From Opitutaceae bacterium (GTDB taxonomy: Bacteria; Verrucomicrobiota; Verrucomicrobiia; Opitutales; Opitutaceae), in the NCBI GenBank assembly GCA_003164715.1, contig PLTZ01000024.1, positions 1 to 57,579 of the forward strand: 57,579 bases of DNA. The letters run 5' to 3'. Below are positions 1 through 17,102 of the stretch, piece after piece. Every line of letters begins with the position of its first letter. Within the stretch, counting starts at the first letter, position 1. The notes beneath the pieces were generated by a model that searched no databases, was not told where the DNA came from, and saw only the letters and a list, made by a program, of their open reading frames with translations. A program made the position numbers and the translations under genes.

Positions 1-197
1 AGTTCTACTTCCGGACGACGGACGTCACCGGGGTCATCACGCTGCCGAAGGGCGTCGAGATGATCATGCCCGGCGACAACATCAACGTCGACGTCGACCT
101 GATCGTCCCGATTGCCATGGAGAAGACCCAGCGCTTCGCCATTCGCGAGGGCGGCCGCACGATCGGAGCCGGTCGCATCACGGAGATCACCGAGTAA
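1..197 (+). CDS. tuf: Elongation factor Tu, C-terminal end (partial)
   Basis: Only the last 64 codons are in the window; the reading frame enters at base 3 and stops with TAA at 195-197. The translation is the end of domain 3 of EF-Tu, including the conserved stretches [15 protein letters not shown] and [15 protein letters not shown]-Tu carries aminoacyl-tRNA to the ribosome as a GTP-dependent ternary complex in the cytoplasm. The gene is followed by tRNA-Trp, secE and nusG, the ancestral arrangement of a tuf copy placed upstream of secE-nusG. Whether a second tuf copy exists cannot be seen from here. Confidence 0.97.
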   Translation, partial: FYFRTTDVTGVITLPKGVEMIMPGDNINVDVDLIVPIAMEKTQRFAIREGGRTIGAGRITEITE

Positions 198-227
198 CCG
201 TTCGTCACGAACCACTAAACCCGGCTC

Positions 228-255
228 GCCGAGGTTCCGCAAAGGGGGCCTCGGC
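228..255 (+). terminator. Hairpin between tuf and tRNA-Trp, possible weak terminator or processing site
   Basis: A 7-bp perfect inverted repeat (GCCGAGG at 228-234, CCTCGGC at 249-255) surrounds a 14-nt loop. No T-run follows, so it would be a poor Rho-independent terminator. It could instead be a processing signal for release of the downstream tRNA from a tuf-tRNA-secE transcript. Confidence 0.3.
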
Positions 256-284
256 GTCGTCGTCTAAACAATTCCACGACTATT

Positions 285-360
285 AGGGGTGTAGCTCAAT
301 TGGTAGAGTAGCGGTCTCCAAAACCGTCGGTTGGGGGTTCGAGTCCCTCCGCCCCTGCCA
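285..360 (+). tRNA. trpT: tRNA-Trp (anticodon CCA)
   Basis: A complete cloverleaf is visible. The acceptor stem pairs 285-291 with 350-356 and includes one U-G pair. The anticodon stem is 311-315/323-327 with loop CTCCAAA (316-322) and anticodon CCA at 318-320. The T stem is 333-337/345-349 with loop TTCGAGT. The discriminator is G357 and the CCA end is genomically encoded at 358-360. It decodes UGG. It sits between tuf and secE, where many bacteria place tRNA-Trp, and is probably cut from a common transcript. Confidence 0.97.
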
Positions 361-384
361 CTCCAAAGGATCCCACAGCAGCAC

Positions 385-591
385 ATGAAAAACCCGTTCC
401 AAAGCACCCGCATCTTCGTCGGCGAAATGGTCGGCGAACTCCAGAAGGCGAGCTGGCCCACCCGGACGGAGCTGCGCGACTCAACGATCGTCGTCATCCT
501 GGCGAGCCTGATGCTCGGGCTCTTCACGAGCATCAGCGACTTCTCGCTCTACCAGGTCGTGGATCTGTTCACGTCGATGATCGGCCGCTAA
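385..591 (+). CDS. secE: Preprotein translocase subunit SecE
   Basis: This 68-residue protein is a minimal single-span SecE. An amphipathic N-terminal helix contains the family signature around GELQKASWPTRTEL (residues 17-30) and is followed by one transmembrane helix (about 34-51). SecE clamps SecY in the SecYEG channel of the inner membrane. The ATG at 385 is chosen because the open frame further upstream (from 331) runs through the tRNA-Trp gene. An AAAGGA element lies about 17 nt upstream. nusG starts 7 nt after the stop, the universal secE-nusG pair. Confidence 0.95.
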   Translation: MKNPFQSTRIFVGEMVGELQKASWPTRTELRDSTIVVILASLMLGLFTSISDFSLYQVVDLFTSMIGR

Positions 592-598
592 ACCCGCA

Positions 599-1177
599 AT
601 GGCATCACAAACGACAGCGCCCGCAGGGGCCCAGTGGTTCGCCCTTCACACGCTCTCCGGCCAGGAGAACAAGGTGAAGACGTACATCGAGCGCTTCAAG
701 ACGGCCGAGGAACTCGACGACTCGATCTTCGAGGTGCTGCTCCCGACGGAGGTCGTCTCGGAGGTGAAGAACGGCAAGAAGTCGTCCAAGGTGAGGAAGC
801 TCTACCCGGGCTACGTCTTCATCCAGATGAAGCTCTTCGGCGAGGACGGCAACCTGATCAACAAGCCCTGGTACTTCGTCAGGGAGGTGGCAGGCGTCAT
901 CGGCTTCGTCGGCGGGGAGCACCCGGCGCCGCTGCGCCAGTCGGAGATCGACGAGATCCGCGCGCGCATCGAGGCGGCCAACGGCAAGGAAGTGCCGAAG
1001 GTCCAGTACTCGGTCGGCGAGGAGGTCAAGATCAACGACGGCCCGTTCGCGAACCTGAACGGCCGGATCGACGAGATCGACCCGGACCGCGGCAAGCTGA
1101 AGATTTCCGTGTCCATCTTCGGCCGGTTCACGCCGGTCGAGCTCGAGTACTGGCAGGTCCAGAGGAGCACCGAGTAG
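599..1177 (+). CDS. nusG: Transcription termination/antitermination protein NusG
   Basis: The 192-residue protein has an N-terminal NGN domain (about 10-125; [14 protein letters not shown], then [10 protein letters not shown]) that binds the RNA polymerase clamp. A C-terminal KOW domain (about 137-189; [17 protein letters not shown]) contacts Rho or ribosomal protein S10. It couples transcription to translation in the cytoplasm. Length matches E. coli NusG (181 aa) plus a short N-terminal tail. The start ATG at 599 has no Shine-Dalgarno sequence. The gene lies between secE and rplK as in most bacteria. Confidence 0.97.
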   Translation: MASQTTAPAGAQWFALHTLSGQENKVKTYIERFKTAEELDDSIFEVLLPTEVVSEVKNGKKSSKVRKLYPGYVFIQMKLFGEDGNLINKPWYFVREVAGVIGFVGGEHPAPLRQSEIDEIRARIEAANGKEVPKVQYSVGEEVKINDGPFANLNGRIDEIDPDRGKLKISVSIFGRFTPVELEYWQVQRSTE

Positions 1178-1205
1178 GCACCCCCGACCGCAACCCCCTT
1201 CAAAA

Positions 1206-1631
1206 ATGGCCAAGAAAATCCAAGGCTACATTCGACTTCAGCTCCCCGCAGGCGCGGCCAACCCCGCGCCCCCGGTCGGCCCCGCCCTGGGCGCCCAGGG
1301 CGTCAACATCATGGCGTTCTGCAAGGAATTCAACGCCAAGACCAAGGACCAGAACGGGATGATCCTCCCGGTGATCATCACGGTGTACGCGGACAAGAGC
1401 TTCTCGTTCATCCTGAAGTCGCCCCCGGCGTCGGTCCTCCTCAAGAAGGCGGCCAACATCGCGAGCGGCTCGCCGCGCCCGAACCAGGACAAGGTGGGGA
1501 AGGTGAGCAAGAAGCAACTGCTGGAGATCTACAGGCTCAAGCACAAGGACCTGAACGCCAAGGACGACGAGGCGGGCATCCGCATCATCGCCGGCACCGC
1601 CCGCAACATGGGCATCGAGGTCGTCGACTAG
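1206..1631 (+). CDS. rplK: Ribosomal protein L11
   Basis: The 141-residue L11 forms the base of the L7/L12 stalk and the GTPase-associated centre with 23S rRNA helices 43-44. The proline-rich NTD signature [15 protein letters not shown] and the rRNA-binding CTD ([20 protein letters not shown]) are both present, and length equals E. coli L11 (142 aa). It opens the rplKAJL-rpoBC cluster. There is no Shine-Dalgarno element; the start is preceded by a C/A-rich stretch. Confidence 0.98.
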   Translation: MAKKIQGYIRLQLPAGAANPAPPVGPALGAQGVNIMAFCKEFNAKTKDQNGMILPVIITVYADKSFSFILKSPPASVLLKKAANIASGSPRPNQDKVGKVSKKQLLEIYRLKHKDLNAKDDEAGIRIIAGTARNMGIEVVD

Positions 1632-1696
1632 ATCCCGGAAGCAACACTTTGAAGCGGGAGTCCCACCCGGGACGTTCGCACCGCAAGGAGCAAAAC

Positions 1697-2389
1697 ATGG
1701 AAAAACACAGCAAACGTTATCGCAGCGCCGTCCAGGCCGCCGATCTCGGGAAGGACTATCCCCTGACCGAGGCCGTGAACATCCTGGCCAAGTTCCCGAA
1801 GGCCAAGTTCGACGAGACCGTCGAGCTGTCCGTGCGCCTCGGGGTCGACCCCACCGCGGGCGAGCAGATGGTCCGCGGGACCACGCCGCTGCCGAACGGG
1901 TCGGGCAAGAAGGTCCGGGTCCTCGTCTTCACGGTCGACACGAAGGCGGCCATCGACGCGGGCGCCGACCATGCCGGCCTCCAGGACATGATCGCTAAGA
2001 TCAACGAGGGCTGGCTCGACTTCGACGTTGCGATCGCGACGACCGAGGCCATGAAGACCGTGCGCACGATCGCCCGCGTCCTCGGGCCCAAGGGCCTCAT
2101 GCCGAACCCGAAGAGCGGCACCGTGACCGACGACGTGGCCGCAGGCATCAAGGCCGTCAAGGCCGGGCGCGTCGAGTTCAAGATGGACAAGACCTGCAAT
2201 ATCGGGGTCGGCATCGGCAAGCGCTCCTTCACCTCCGCCCAGATCCTAGAGAATCTCCAAGCGGTTCTCGAGGCCGTCGGCAAGGCGAAGCCGGCCCACT
2301 TCAAGGGCCACTACATCAAGTCCGTCACCCTTTCCTCGTCGCAGAGCCCTTCCGTGCGGATCGCGTCCACCGAGTACGGCAAATACTAA
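1697..2389 (+). CDS. rplA: Ribosomal protein L1
   Basis: The 230-residue L1 forms the mobile stalk at the E site and is normally a translational repressor of the rplKA mRNA. The motif GKKVRVLVF and the conserved loop VLGPKGLMPNPKSGTV mark the family. The ATG at 1697 is chosen over an in-frame TTG at 1649 because it has a good Shine-Dalgarno (AAGGAG at 1685-1690) and gives the normal family length. It is separated from rplK by 65 nt. Confidence 0.97.
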   Translation: MEKHSKRYRSAVQAADLGKDYPLTEAVNILAKFPKAKFDETVELSVRLGVDPTAGEQMVRGTTPLPNGSGKKVRVLVFTVDTKAAIDAGADHAGLQDMIAKINEGWLDFDVAIATTEAMKTVRTIARVLGPKGLMPNPKSGTVTDDVAAGIKAVKAGRVEFKMDKTCNIGVGIGKRSFTSAQILENLQAVLEAVGKAKPAHFKGHYIKSVTLSSSQSPSVRIASTEYGKY

Positions 2390-2406
2390 ACCAGGAGACC
2401 CGACCC

Positions 2407-2925
2407 ATGAGAGCCGAAAAGAAATACCTTATCGACGAGGTGGAGACCCACCTCAAGAAGTCCGACTACGTGATCCTCGCGAACTACAACGGCATGACCG
2501 TTGCCGACGCGGCCGAGCTTCGCAAGAGGCTCTCCGCCGAGAAGGCCGAGTACCACGTCGTGAAGAATAGCTCGCTGCGCGTCGCCGCCAAGTCGCTCGG
2601 ACTGCCCGACATCGAGGGCGCCCTGATCGGGCCGACCGCGATCGTCGTCGGCGGCAGGAACTCCGCGGGGGTTGCCAAAGTCCTCAAGCAGTTCTTCAAG
2701 GAAAAGCAGAAGATCGAGGTCAAGGCCGCCGTCCTCAGCAAGAAGCTCATCTCCTCGAAGGACGTCTCGCGCCTCGCCGACATGCCGTCGCTTGACGTGC
2801 TGCGCGCCCAGCTGCTCGGCCTCCTCAACCAGCCCGCGAGCATGTTTGTCCGCGTCATCAACGCGGTCCCGCAGGGCCTCGTCAACGTCCTCCAGGCCAA
2901 GGTCCGCGCGGCTGGCCCAAGCTAA
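2407..2925 (+). CDS. rplJ: Ribosomal protein L10
   Basis: The 172-residue L10 anchors L7/L12 dimers on the stalk and usually represses its own mRNA as the L10-L12 complex. The N-terminal RNA-binding domain (VILANYNGMTVADAAELR) and the C-terminal helix that carries L12 are present. A clear Shine-Dalgarno AGGAG lies 11 nt before the ATG. The stop codon is immediately followed by a 13-bp tandem duplication (2924-2949). Confidence 0.97.
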   Translation: MRAEKKYLIDEVETHLKKSDYVILANYNGMTVADAAELRKRLSAEKAEYHVVKNSSLRVAAKSLGLPDIEGALIGPTAIVVGGRNSAGVAKVLKQFFKEKQKIEVKAAVLSKKLISSKDVSRLADMPSLDVLRAQLLGLLNQPASMFVRVINAVPQGLVNVLQAKVRAAGPS

Positions 2926-2949
2926 CCCAACCTTTCAACCCAACCTTTC
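2924..2949 (+). repeat. 13-bp perfect tandem duplication at the rplJ stop codon
   Basis: The unit AACCCAACCTTTC occurs twice head to tail, at 2924-2936 and 2937-2949. The first copy uses the last two bases of the rplJ stop. It lies in the 149-nt rplJ-rplL spacer, which otherwise shows only a C-run (about 2958-2965). It could be a replication slippage event with no function. Confidence 0.9.
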
Positions 2950-3074
2950 AAAGGGGTCCCCCCCGGGCAGCCGGAAGCCCCGACGAAAAACAAAATCAAA
3001 CGCAGCAGGCTAGGGGATACGTCCCTTAAACGCGCCCCCCAATCCGGGCCGCTAGCCGGCAGCCAAAGAACATC

Positions 3075-3461
3075 ATGAGCGACATCACAAAAGACCAAGT
3101 CATCGAGTGGCTCTCCAGCCAGTCGGTCCTCGAAATATCCGCCCTCGTCAAGGACCTCGAGTCCAAGTGGGGCGTCTCGGCCGCGGCACCCGTCGCGGCC
3201 GCCGCGGCCCCGGCCGCGGCAGCGGCTGCCGCCGCACCCGCCGAGGAGAAGACCGAGTTCACGGTCATGCTTCTGGAGAGCGGCCCCAACAAGATCGGCG
3301 CGATCAAGGAAGTCCGCGCGATCACGGGGTTGGGCCTGAAGGAGGCGAAGGACCTTGTCGAGGGCGCGCCGAAGGCCGTCAAGGAGGGTGTGAACAAGGC
3401 CGAGGCCGAGGAAATCAAGAAGAAGCTCGAGGCCGCGGGTGCCAAGGTAGAGCTCAAGTAA
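3075..3461 (+). CDS. rplL: Ribosomal protein L7/L12
   Basis: The 128-residue protein has an N-terminal dimerisation domain (1-35) that docks on L10, then an Ala-rich hinge (about 37-55). A globular C-terminal domain (about 58-128; [20 protein letters not shown]) recruits and activates translational GTPases. Length is typical. The long spacer to rpoB contains an attenuator-like hairpin, consistent with L12 being needed in excess over RNA polymerase. Confidence 0.98.
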   Translation: MSDITKDQVIEWLSSQSVLEISALVKDLESKWGVSAAAPVAAAAAPAAAAAAAAPAEEKTEFTVMLLESGPNKIGAIKEVRAITGLGLKEAKDLVEGAPKAVKEGVNKAEAEEIKKKLEAAGAKVELK

Positions 3462-3511
3462 TTGCGCCCAGCTACTTGGCGATCACCTACTTGCAGTTCC
3501 ACAAGCTTACG

Positions 3512-3553
3512 GGACAGGCCACGCGTCCGCGCGGCCTGTCCTTTGCCTTTTTT
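3512..3553 (+). terminator. Attenuator-like intrinsic terminator between rplL and rpoB
   Basis: A 9-bp perfect stem (GGACAGGCC at 3512-3520 with GGCCTGTCC at 3533-3541) encloses a 12-nt loop. It is followed by TTT, GCC and then six T (3548-3553). Its form is that of a Rho-independent terminator. E. coli has a partial attenuator at the equivalent site, which lowers rpoBC expression relative to rplJL; the same role is inferred here. Confidence 0.8.
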
Positions 3554-3578
3554 CAAATTGTAGACATGTTAGCGATTC

Positions 3579-3604
3579 CGCGGCCCGTCCAGTCCTGGGC
3601 CGCG
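3579..3604 (+). promoter_or_regulatory. Second stem-loop in the rpoB leader
   Basis: An 8-bp perfect inverted repeat (CGCGGCCC at 3579-3586, GGGCCGCG at 3597-3604) with a 10-nt loop lies 39 nt before the rpoB ATG. No T-run follows, so it is more likely an mRNA leader structure than a terminator. Possible roles are translational control of rpoB or RNase processing; neither is shown by the sequence. Confidence 0.5.
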
Positions 3605-3643
3605 CATTGATTCATTGCGTCCTTAATCCCAACGGGAATTTCC

Positions 3644-7426
<3,783 letters not shown>

Positions 7427-7482
7427 GGGCCGCACACAGGACGCAACCACTCACAAGAATCAGAATCAGGGACCCATAAGCC

Positions 7483-11619
<4,137 letters not shown>

Positions 11620-11644
11620 CCCTTAAACGGACAATTTAGGACGG

Positions 11645-11670
11645 GCAGGGGGCCCCATTAGGCCCCCTGC
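11645..11670 (+). terminator. Strong GC hairpin after rpoC
   Basis: A 10-bp perfect stem (GCAGGGGGCC at 11645-11654 and GGCCCCCTGC at 11661-11670) with a 6-nt loop starts 26 nt after the rpoC stop. It is not followed by a T-run, so on its own it may protect the mRNA 3' end or act together with the next hairpin. Confidence 0.6.
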
Positions 11671-11720
11671 ACGCCCCGTTGCCGTTGCGGGCGCCCCCCC
11701 CTGGGGGGCCGCCCGGGCGC

Positions 11721-11749
11721 GCCGGCCCCGAAATGGGCGGGCGTTTTTT
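11721..11749 (+). terminator. Rho-independent terminator of the rpoBC transcript
   Basis: The stem GCCGGCCC (11721-11728) pairs with GGGCGGGC (11735-11742) with one mismatch, loop of 6 nt, and is followed by G and six T (11744-11749). This is the most conventional terminator in the rpoC-rpsL gap. Confidence 0.7.
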
Positions 11750-11884
11750 CTTGTGTTTGAGGGTGCCAAGCGGGATTTTGAGCACCCTTTTCTTCAGTTC
11801 ACACGCACAACCGGCACCCGCCGGCCTGTGCCTCTCCTCGCGAGCCGCGCCCGAATCGCGGATTTCGCGAACCAGAGTTCATTT

Positions 11885-11914
11885 CGCCAAAAAGTTCTTG
11901 CCGACGTTTTGGCG
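11885..11914 (+). promoter_or_regulatory. Inverted repeat in the rpsL leader
   Basis: CGCCAAAA (11885-11892) and TTTTGGCG (11907-11914) form an 8-bp perfect dyad with a 14-nt spacer, 55 nt before rpsL. It overlaps the spacer of the weak promoter candidate TTGCCG (11898-11903), 16 nt, TAGTTT (11920-11925). It could be an operator or an mRNA leader hairpin for autogenous control of the str operon. Function is inferred only from position. Confidence 0.4.
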
Positions 11915-11969
11915 CAGCGTAGTTTCAACCTCTTTTCCTTTCCCAATTTCCCTCTCTTAACCGCCTCGT

Positions 11970-12353
11970 ATGCCGACAATCAACCAGCTGGTTCGCAATG
12001 GCCGCCGCAAGGTGCGCATCAAGTCGAAGTCCCCGGCTCTGCAGGGGAACCCGTTCCGCCGCGGCGTGTGCGTCCAGGTCATGACCCGTACGCCGAAAAA
12101 GCCGAACTCGGCCATCCGCAAGGTCGCGAAGGTGAGGCTCACGAACGGCAACGAGGTCATCTCGTACATCCCGGACGAGGGGCACAACCTTCAGGAGCAC
12201 TCGATCGTCCTCGTGCGCGGCGGGCGCGTCAAGGACCTCCCGGGCGTCCGCTACCACATCGTGCGCGGAACGCTGGATGCGACTGGCGTCGAGAAACGGC
12301 GCCGCAGCCGCTCCAAGTACGGCGTCAAACGCCCGAAGGAAGCCAAGAAGTGA
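11970..12353 (+). CDS. rpsL: Ribosomal protein S12
   Basis: The 127-residue S12 sits at the decoding centre. The streptomycin-determining segment [11 protein letters not shown] keeps both lysines, so the streptomycin-sensitive form is predicted. The methylthiolated-Asp region [10 protein letters not shown] is also intact. The C-terminus is Lys/Arg-rich as usual. It opens the str operon (rpsL-rpsG-fusA) after the 350-bp rpoC-rpsL gap. No Shine-Dalgarno sequence precedes the ATG. Confidence 0.98.
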   Translation: MPTINQLVRNGRRKVRIKSKSPALQGNPFRRGVCVQVMTRTPKKPNSAIRKVAKVRLTNGNEVISYIPDEGHNLQEHSIVLVRGGRVKDLPGVRYHIVRGTLDATGVEKRRRSRSKYGVKRPKEAKK

Positions 12354-12373
12354 TCCGGAAACGAACCTAGCCC

Positions 12374-12847
12374 ATGTCACGCCGCCACAGAGCCGAGAAA
12401 CGCACCGTCACCCCCGACATCCGGTACAACAGCCCGCTTGTCGCGCACCTGGTCAACGTGATCATGAAGTGCGGGAAGAAGAACCTTGCCCAGCGCATCG
12501 TCTACGGGGCCTTCGAGAAGGTCTCCGAGAAGCTGGAGAAGGGCGACCCGGTCGACCTGCTCCTTGGCGCGCTCGAGAACGCGCGGCCCCGCCTCGAGGT
12601 GAAGAGCCGCCGCGTCGGCGGCGCGACCTACCAGGTCCCGATTGAGATTTCGTTCGAGCGCCAGGAGAGCCTCGCGATCCGCTGGATCGTCGACGCCGCG
12701 GGCTCCCGCAAGGGCGTCACCATGCGCGACGCCCTGGCCGCCGAGATCATCGATGCCTACAACAACACGGGCACGGTGGTGAAGAAGAAGGAAGACACGC
12801 ACAAGATGGCCCAGGCGAACCGCGCCTTCGCCCATCTGCGCTGGTAA
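12374..12847 (+). CDS. rpsG: Ribosomal protein S7
   Basis: The 157-residue S7 nucleates assembly of the 30S head and contacts the E-site tRNA. Family motifs [17 protein letters not shown] and [11 protein letters not shown] are present, and length is normal. In E. coli S7 is the repressor of the str operon; that role is plausible here but no binding site was identified. The ATG follows CTAGCCC with no Shine-Dalgarno, 20 nt after rpsL. Confidence 0.98.
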   Translation: MSRRHRAEKRTVTPDIRYNSPLVAHLVNVIMKCGKKNLAQRIVYGAFEKVSEKLEKGDPVDLLLGALENARPRLEVKSRRVGGATYQVPIEISFERQESLAIRWIVDAAGSRKGVTMRDALAAEIIDAYNNTGTVVKKKEDTHKMAQANRAFAHLRW

Positions 12848-12865
12848 CCGCCCTTAGAGGTCTCC

Positions 12866-15058
<2,193 letters not shown>

Positions 15059-15077
15059 CACCCGTTCTTTTTACGCC

Positions 15078-15386
15078 ATGAAAGGCCAACGAATTCGCAT
15101 CAAACTCCAGGGCTTCGACTACCGGGTCATCGACCAGTCGGCCCAGGACATTGTCGAGACGGCAAAGCGCTCCGGCGCCCGCGTCTCCGGGCCCATCCCG
15201 CTGCCGACCCGCATCGAGAAGCTTTCCGTCAACCGTTCGCCGCACGTCGACAAGAAGTCGATGGAGCAGTTCGAGACGCGCACGCACAAGCGCCTGATCG
15301 ACATCATCGAGCCCACCGCGCAGACGGTGGACGAACTCAAGAAGCTCAACCTGCCCTCCGGCGTCGACATCACCATTAACGTCTAA
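15078..15386 (+). CDS. rpsJ: Ribosomal protein S10 (NusE)
   Basis: The 102-residue S10 is part of the 30S head and, as NusE, bridges NusG and RNA polymerase in antitermination. Motifs [15 protein letters not shown] and GPIPLPTR are typical, and length equals E. coli S10 (103 aa). It links the str and S10 operons without a promoter-sized gap (19 nt after fusA). Confidence 0.98.
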   Translation: MKGQRIRIKLQGFDYRVIDQSAQDIVETAKRSGARVSGPIPLPTRIEKLSVNRSPHVDKKSMEQFETRTHKRLIDIIEPTAQTVDELKKLNLPSGVDITINV

Positions 15387-15405
15387 AGTCCACAGTTAGC
15401 AGTTG

Positions 15406-15434
15406 CCCGTGTGCGCCGCTGGCGCACCTCCGGG
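15406..15434 (+). promoter_or_regulatory. Stem-loop in the rpsJ-rplC spacer
   Basis: GTGCGCC (15411-15417) pairs perfectly with GGCGCAC (15421-15427) over a 3-nt loop. An outer CCC/GGG pairing (15406-15408 with 15432-15434) can extend it. The spacer is 98 nt, long for this tightly packed cluster. No T-run follows, so an mRNA regulatory or processing element is more likely than a terminator. Confidence 0.5.
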
Positions 15435-15484
15435 TCCCTCTAATGTAGGTCCCAAACGGAACCCATCCACCTACCGCTTAGCCC

Positions 15485-16132
15485 ATGATCTCCTCACTTA
15501 TCGGCAAAAAAATCGGAATGACCCAGGTCTACGACGCCCAAAACGTCCTGGTCCCGGTCACCGTGGTTGAAGCCGGCCCCTGCGCCGTGGTGCAGGTGAA
15601 GACCGTCGAGTCCGACGGCTACAACGCAGTCCAGATCGGATTCTCGAGCAAGAAGGACAAGAACTCGAGCAAGGCCGAAATCGCGCACGCGAAGAAGGCG
15701 GGAGTCGAGCACGCCCCGCGAGTCCTTTCCGAGGTCCGCACGCCGGACTCGCCGGCGCTCAAGGTGGGCGACGTCGTCACGGTATCGGCCTTCCAGGAGG
15801 GCCAGCTTGTCGACGTGATCGGGATCACCAAGGGCAAGGGCTTCCAGGGCGTCGTGAAGCGCTTCCGCGTCGCCGGCGGCCCCGCCGCGCACGGGTCGAT
15901 GTTCCACCGGCGCATCGGCTCGATCGGCATGCGCCAGACCCCCGGCCGCACCTGGAAGAACCAGAGCATGCCCGGCCACATGGGCAGCGAGCGCAGGACG
16001 GTCCAGAACCTGAAGGTCGTCAAGATCATCGCCGACAAGAACCTGATCCTCGTCAAGGGGGCCATCCCCGGCGCGAACGGCGACGACGTCCTCGTGCGAC
16101 TCGCGATCAAGGGCCAGCAGAAGAAAGCCTAA
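15485..16132 (+). CDS. rplC: Ribosomal protein L3
   Basis: The 215-residue L3 initiates 50S assembly and reaches the peptidyl transferase centre. The N-terminal GKKIGMTQVY and the loop AHGSMFHRRIGSIG (site of Gln methylation in some bacteria) are recognisable. It starts the large-subunit part of the S10 operon. The ATG has no Shine-Dalgarno (upstream ACCGCTTAGCCC). Confidence 0.98.
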   Translation: MISSLIGKKIGMTQVYDAQNVLVPVTVVEAGPCAVVQVKTVESDGYNAVQIGFSSKKDKNSSKAEIAHAKKAGVEHAPRVLSEVRTPDSPALKVGDVVTVSAFQEGQLVDVIGITKGKGFQGVVKRFRVAGGPAAHGSMFHRRIGSIGMRQTPGRTWKNQSMPGHMGSERRTVQNLKVVKIIADKNLILVKGAIPGANGDDVLVRLAIKGQQKKA

Positions 16133-16157
16133 CCTCCCAAGGAGAATCTCCAGCGCA

Positions 16158-16793
16158 ATGAAATTCACCGTCTTCAGCCCCGATGGCACGACAAGCCGCG
16201 AACAGGACTTCGCGGGACTCCCCACCTTCGAGGGCGACAAGGGCCTCCAGGCCGTCAAGGAGGTCATCGTCGCCATCAACGCCAACAACCGCCTCGGTAC
16301 CCACTCGACAAAGACCCGCGCGGAGGTGCGCGGGGGAGGTCGCAAGCCCTGGCGCCAGAAGGGAACCGGCCGCGCCCGCTCGGGCTCGACCCGCTCCCCG
16401 CTTTGGTCGGGAGGCGGCGTCGTGTTCGGCCCGAAGCCCCGCGACTACAACAAGAAGATCAACGGGAAGGTGAAGGCGCTCGCCTTCAGCCGCGCCCTGT
16501 TTGACCGCGCCACGGCAGGCGAGATCGCCGTCATCGAGAATTTCGGCTTCACCATCGCGAAGACGAAGGTCGTCAGCAAGGTGGTCGGGCTGATCGCCCC
16601 GAAGGGGAAGATCCTGCTCGTCGACGCGCCGTTCGCGGCCGAGACCCGCCAGGCCGCACGCAACCTCGAGCGCGTCTCGCTCCAGGAGGCCGCGAAGCTC
16701 AACACGCTCGATCTCTCCCAGTACAACAAGATCATAGTCAGCGCAAAGGCGCTCGAGGCGATCATCGCCCGCGCCGCCGGAGGAAAGAACTGA
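16158..16793 (+). CDS. rplD: Ribosomal protein L4
   Basis: The 211-residue L4 lines the exit tunnel through its extended loop (VRGGGRKPWRQKGTGRAR, about residues 56-73). In E. coli it represses the S10 operon through the leader mRNA and RNase E. A Shine-Dalgarno AAGGAG lies about 15 nt upstream. Its stop codon shares one base with the rplW start, indicating translational coupling. Confidence 0.98.
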   Translation: MKFTVFSPDGTTSREQDFAGLPTFEGDKGLQAVKEVIVAINANNRLGTHSTKTRAEVRGGGRKPWRQKGTGRARSGSTRSPLWSGGGVVFGPKPRDYNKKINGKVKALAFSRALFDRATAGEIAVIENFGFTIAKTKVVSKVVGLIAPKGKILLVDAPFAAETRQAARNLERVSLQEAAKLNTLDLSQYNKIIVSAKALEAIIARAAGGKN

Positions 16794-17074
16794 TGAACGC
16801 CGACAAGGTTTTAAAGGGCATGCTCCTGACGGAGAAGGCCAACAAGCAGTCCGCCGAACTCGGCCAGTACACCTTCGAGGTGGTCAAGGGCGCCAACAAG
16901 CACGCCATCGCCGAGGCCGTCGAGGCGACCTTCAAGGTCACCGTCCGCCGCGTGAACACCCAGAACTACCGCGGCAAGAACAAGCGCAGCCGCCAGGGCC
17001 AGCCGAGCACGACGTCCGACTACAAGAAGGCGATCGTGACGCTCAAGCACGGCGACAAGATCGAGCTCGTCTGA
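16793..17074 (+). CDS. rplW: Ribosomal protein L23
   Basis: The 93-residue L23 surrounds the exit of the polypeptide tunnel and is the docking site for trigger factor and SRP. The motif VLKGMLLTEKAN and the basic loop NYRGKNKRSRQG are typical. It overlaps rplD by one base and has GGAGG inside the rplD end as ribosome binding site. Confidence 0.97.
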   Translation: MNADKVLKGMLLTEKANKQSAELGQYTFEVVKGANKHAIAEAVEATFKVTVRRVNTQNYRGKNKRSRQGQPSTTSDYKKAIVTLKHGDKIELV

Positions 17075-17102
17075 GAAAGCGCCAGAACAAGGAACTCCCG
17101 CC

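Larger units (their letters stand above)
11620..11969 (+). other. 350-bp intergenic region between rpoC and rpsL
   Basis: This is the longest gene-free stretch in the window. It holds, in order, two terminator-type hairpins and a GGGTGC/GCACCC inverted repeat (11761-11766 and 11782-11787, followed by TTTTC). Next comes an A/T-richer leader with an 8-bp dyad and a weak promoter candidate before rpsL. Open frames inside it have no recognisable protein features. It most likely ends the rpoBC transcript and starts the str-S10-spc-alpha transcript. Confidence 0.7.

Noticed and set aside
331-384. Upstream start for secE at 331
   Set aside because: It lies inside the tRNA-Trp gene and adds residues not found in SecE; the ATG at 385 gives the normal length.
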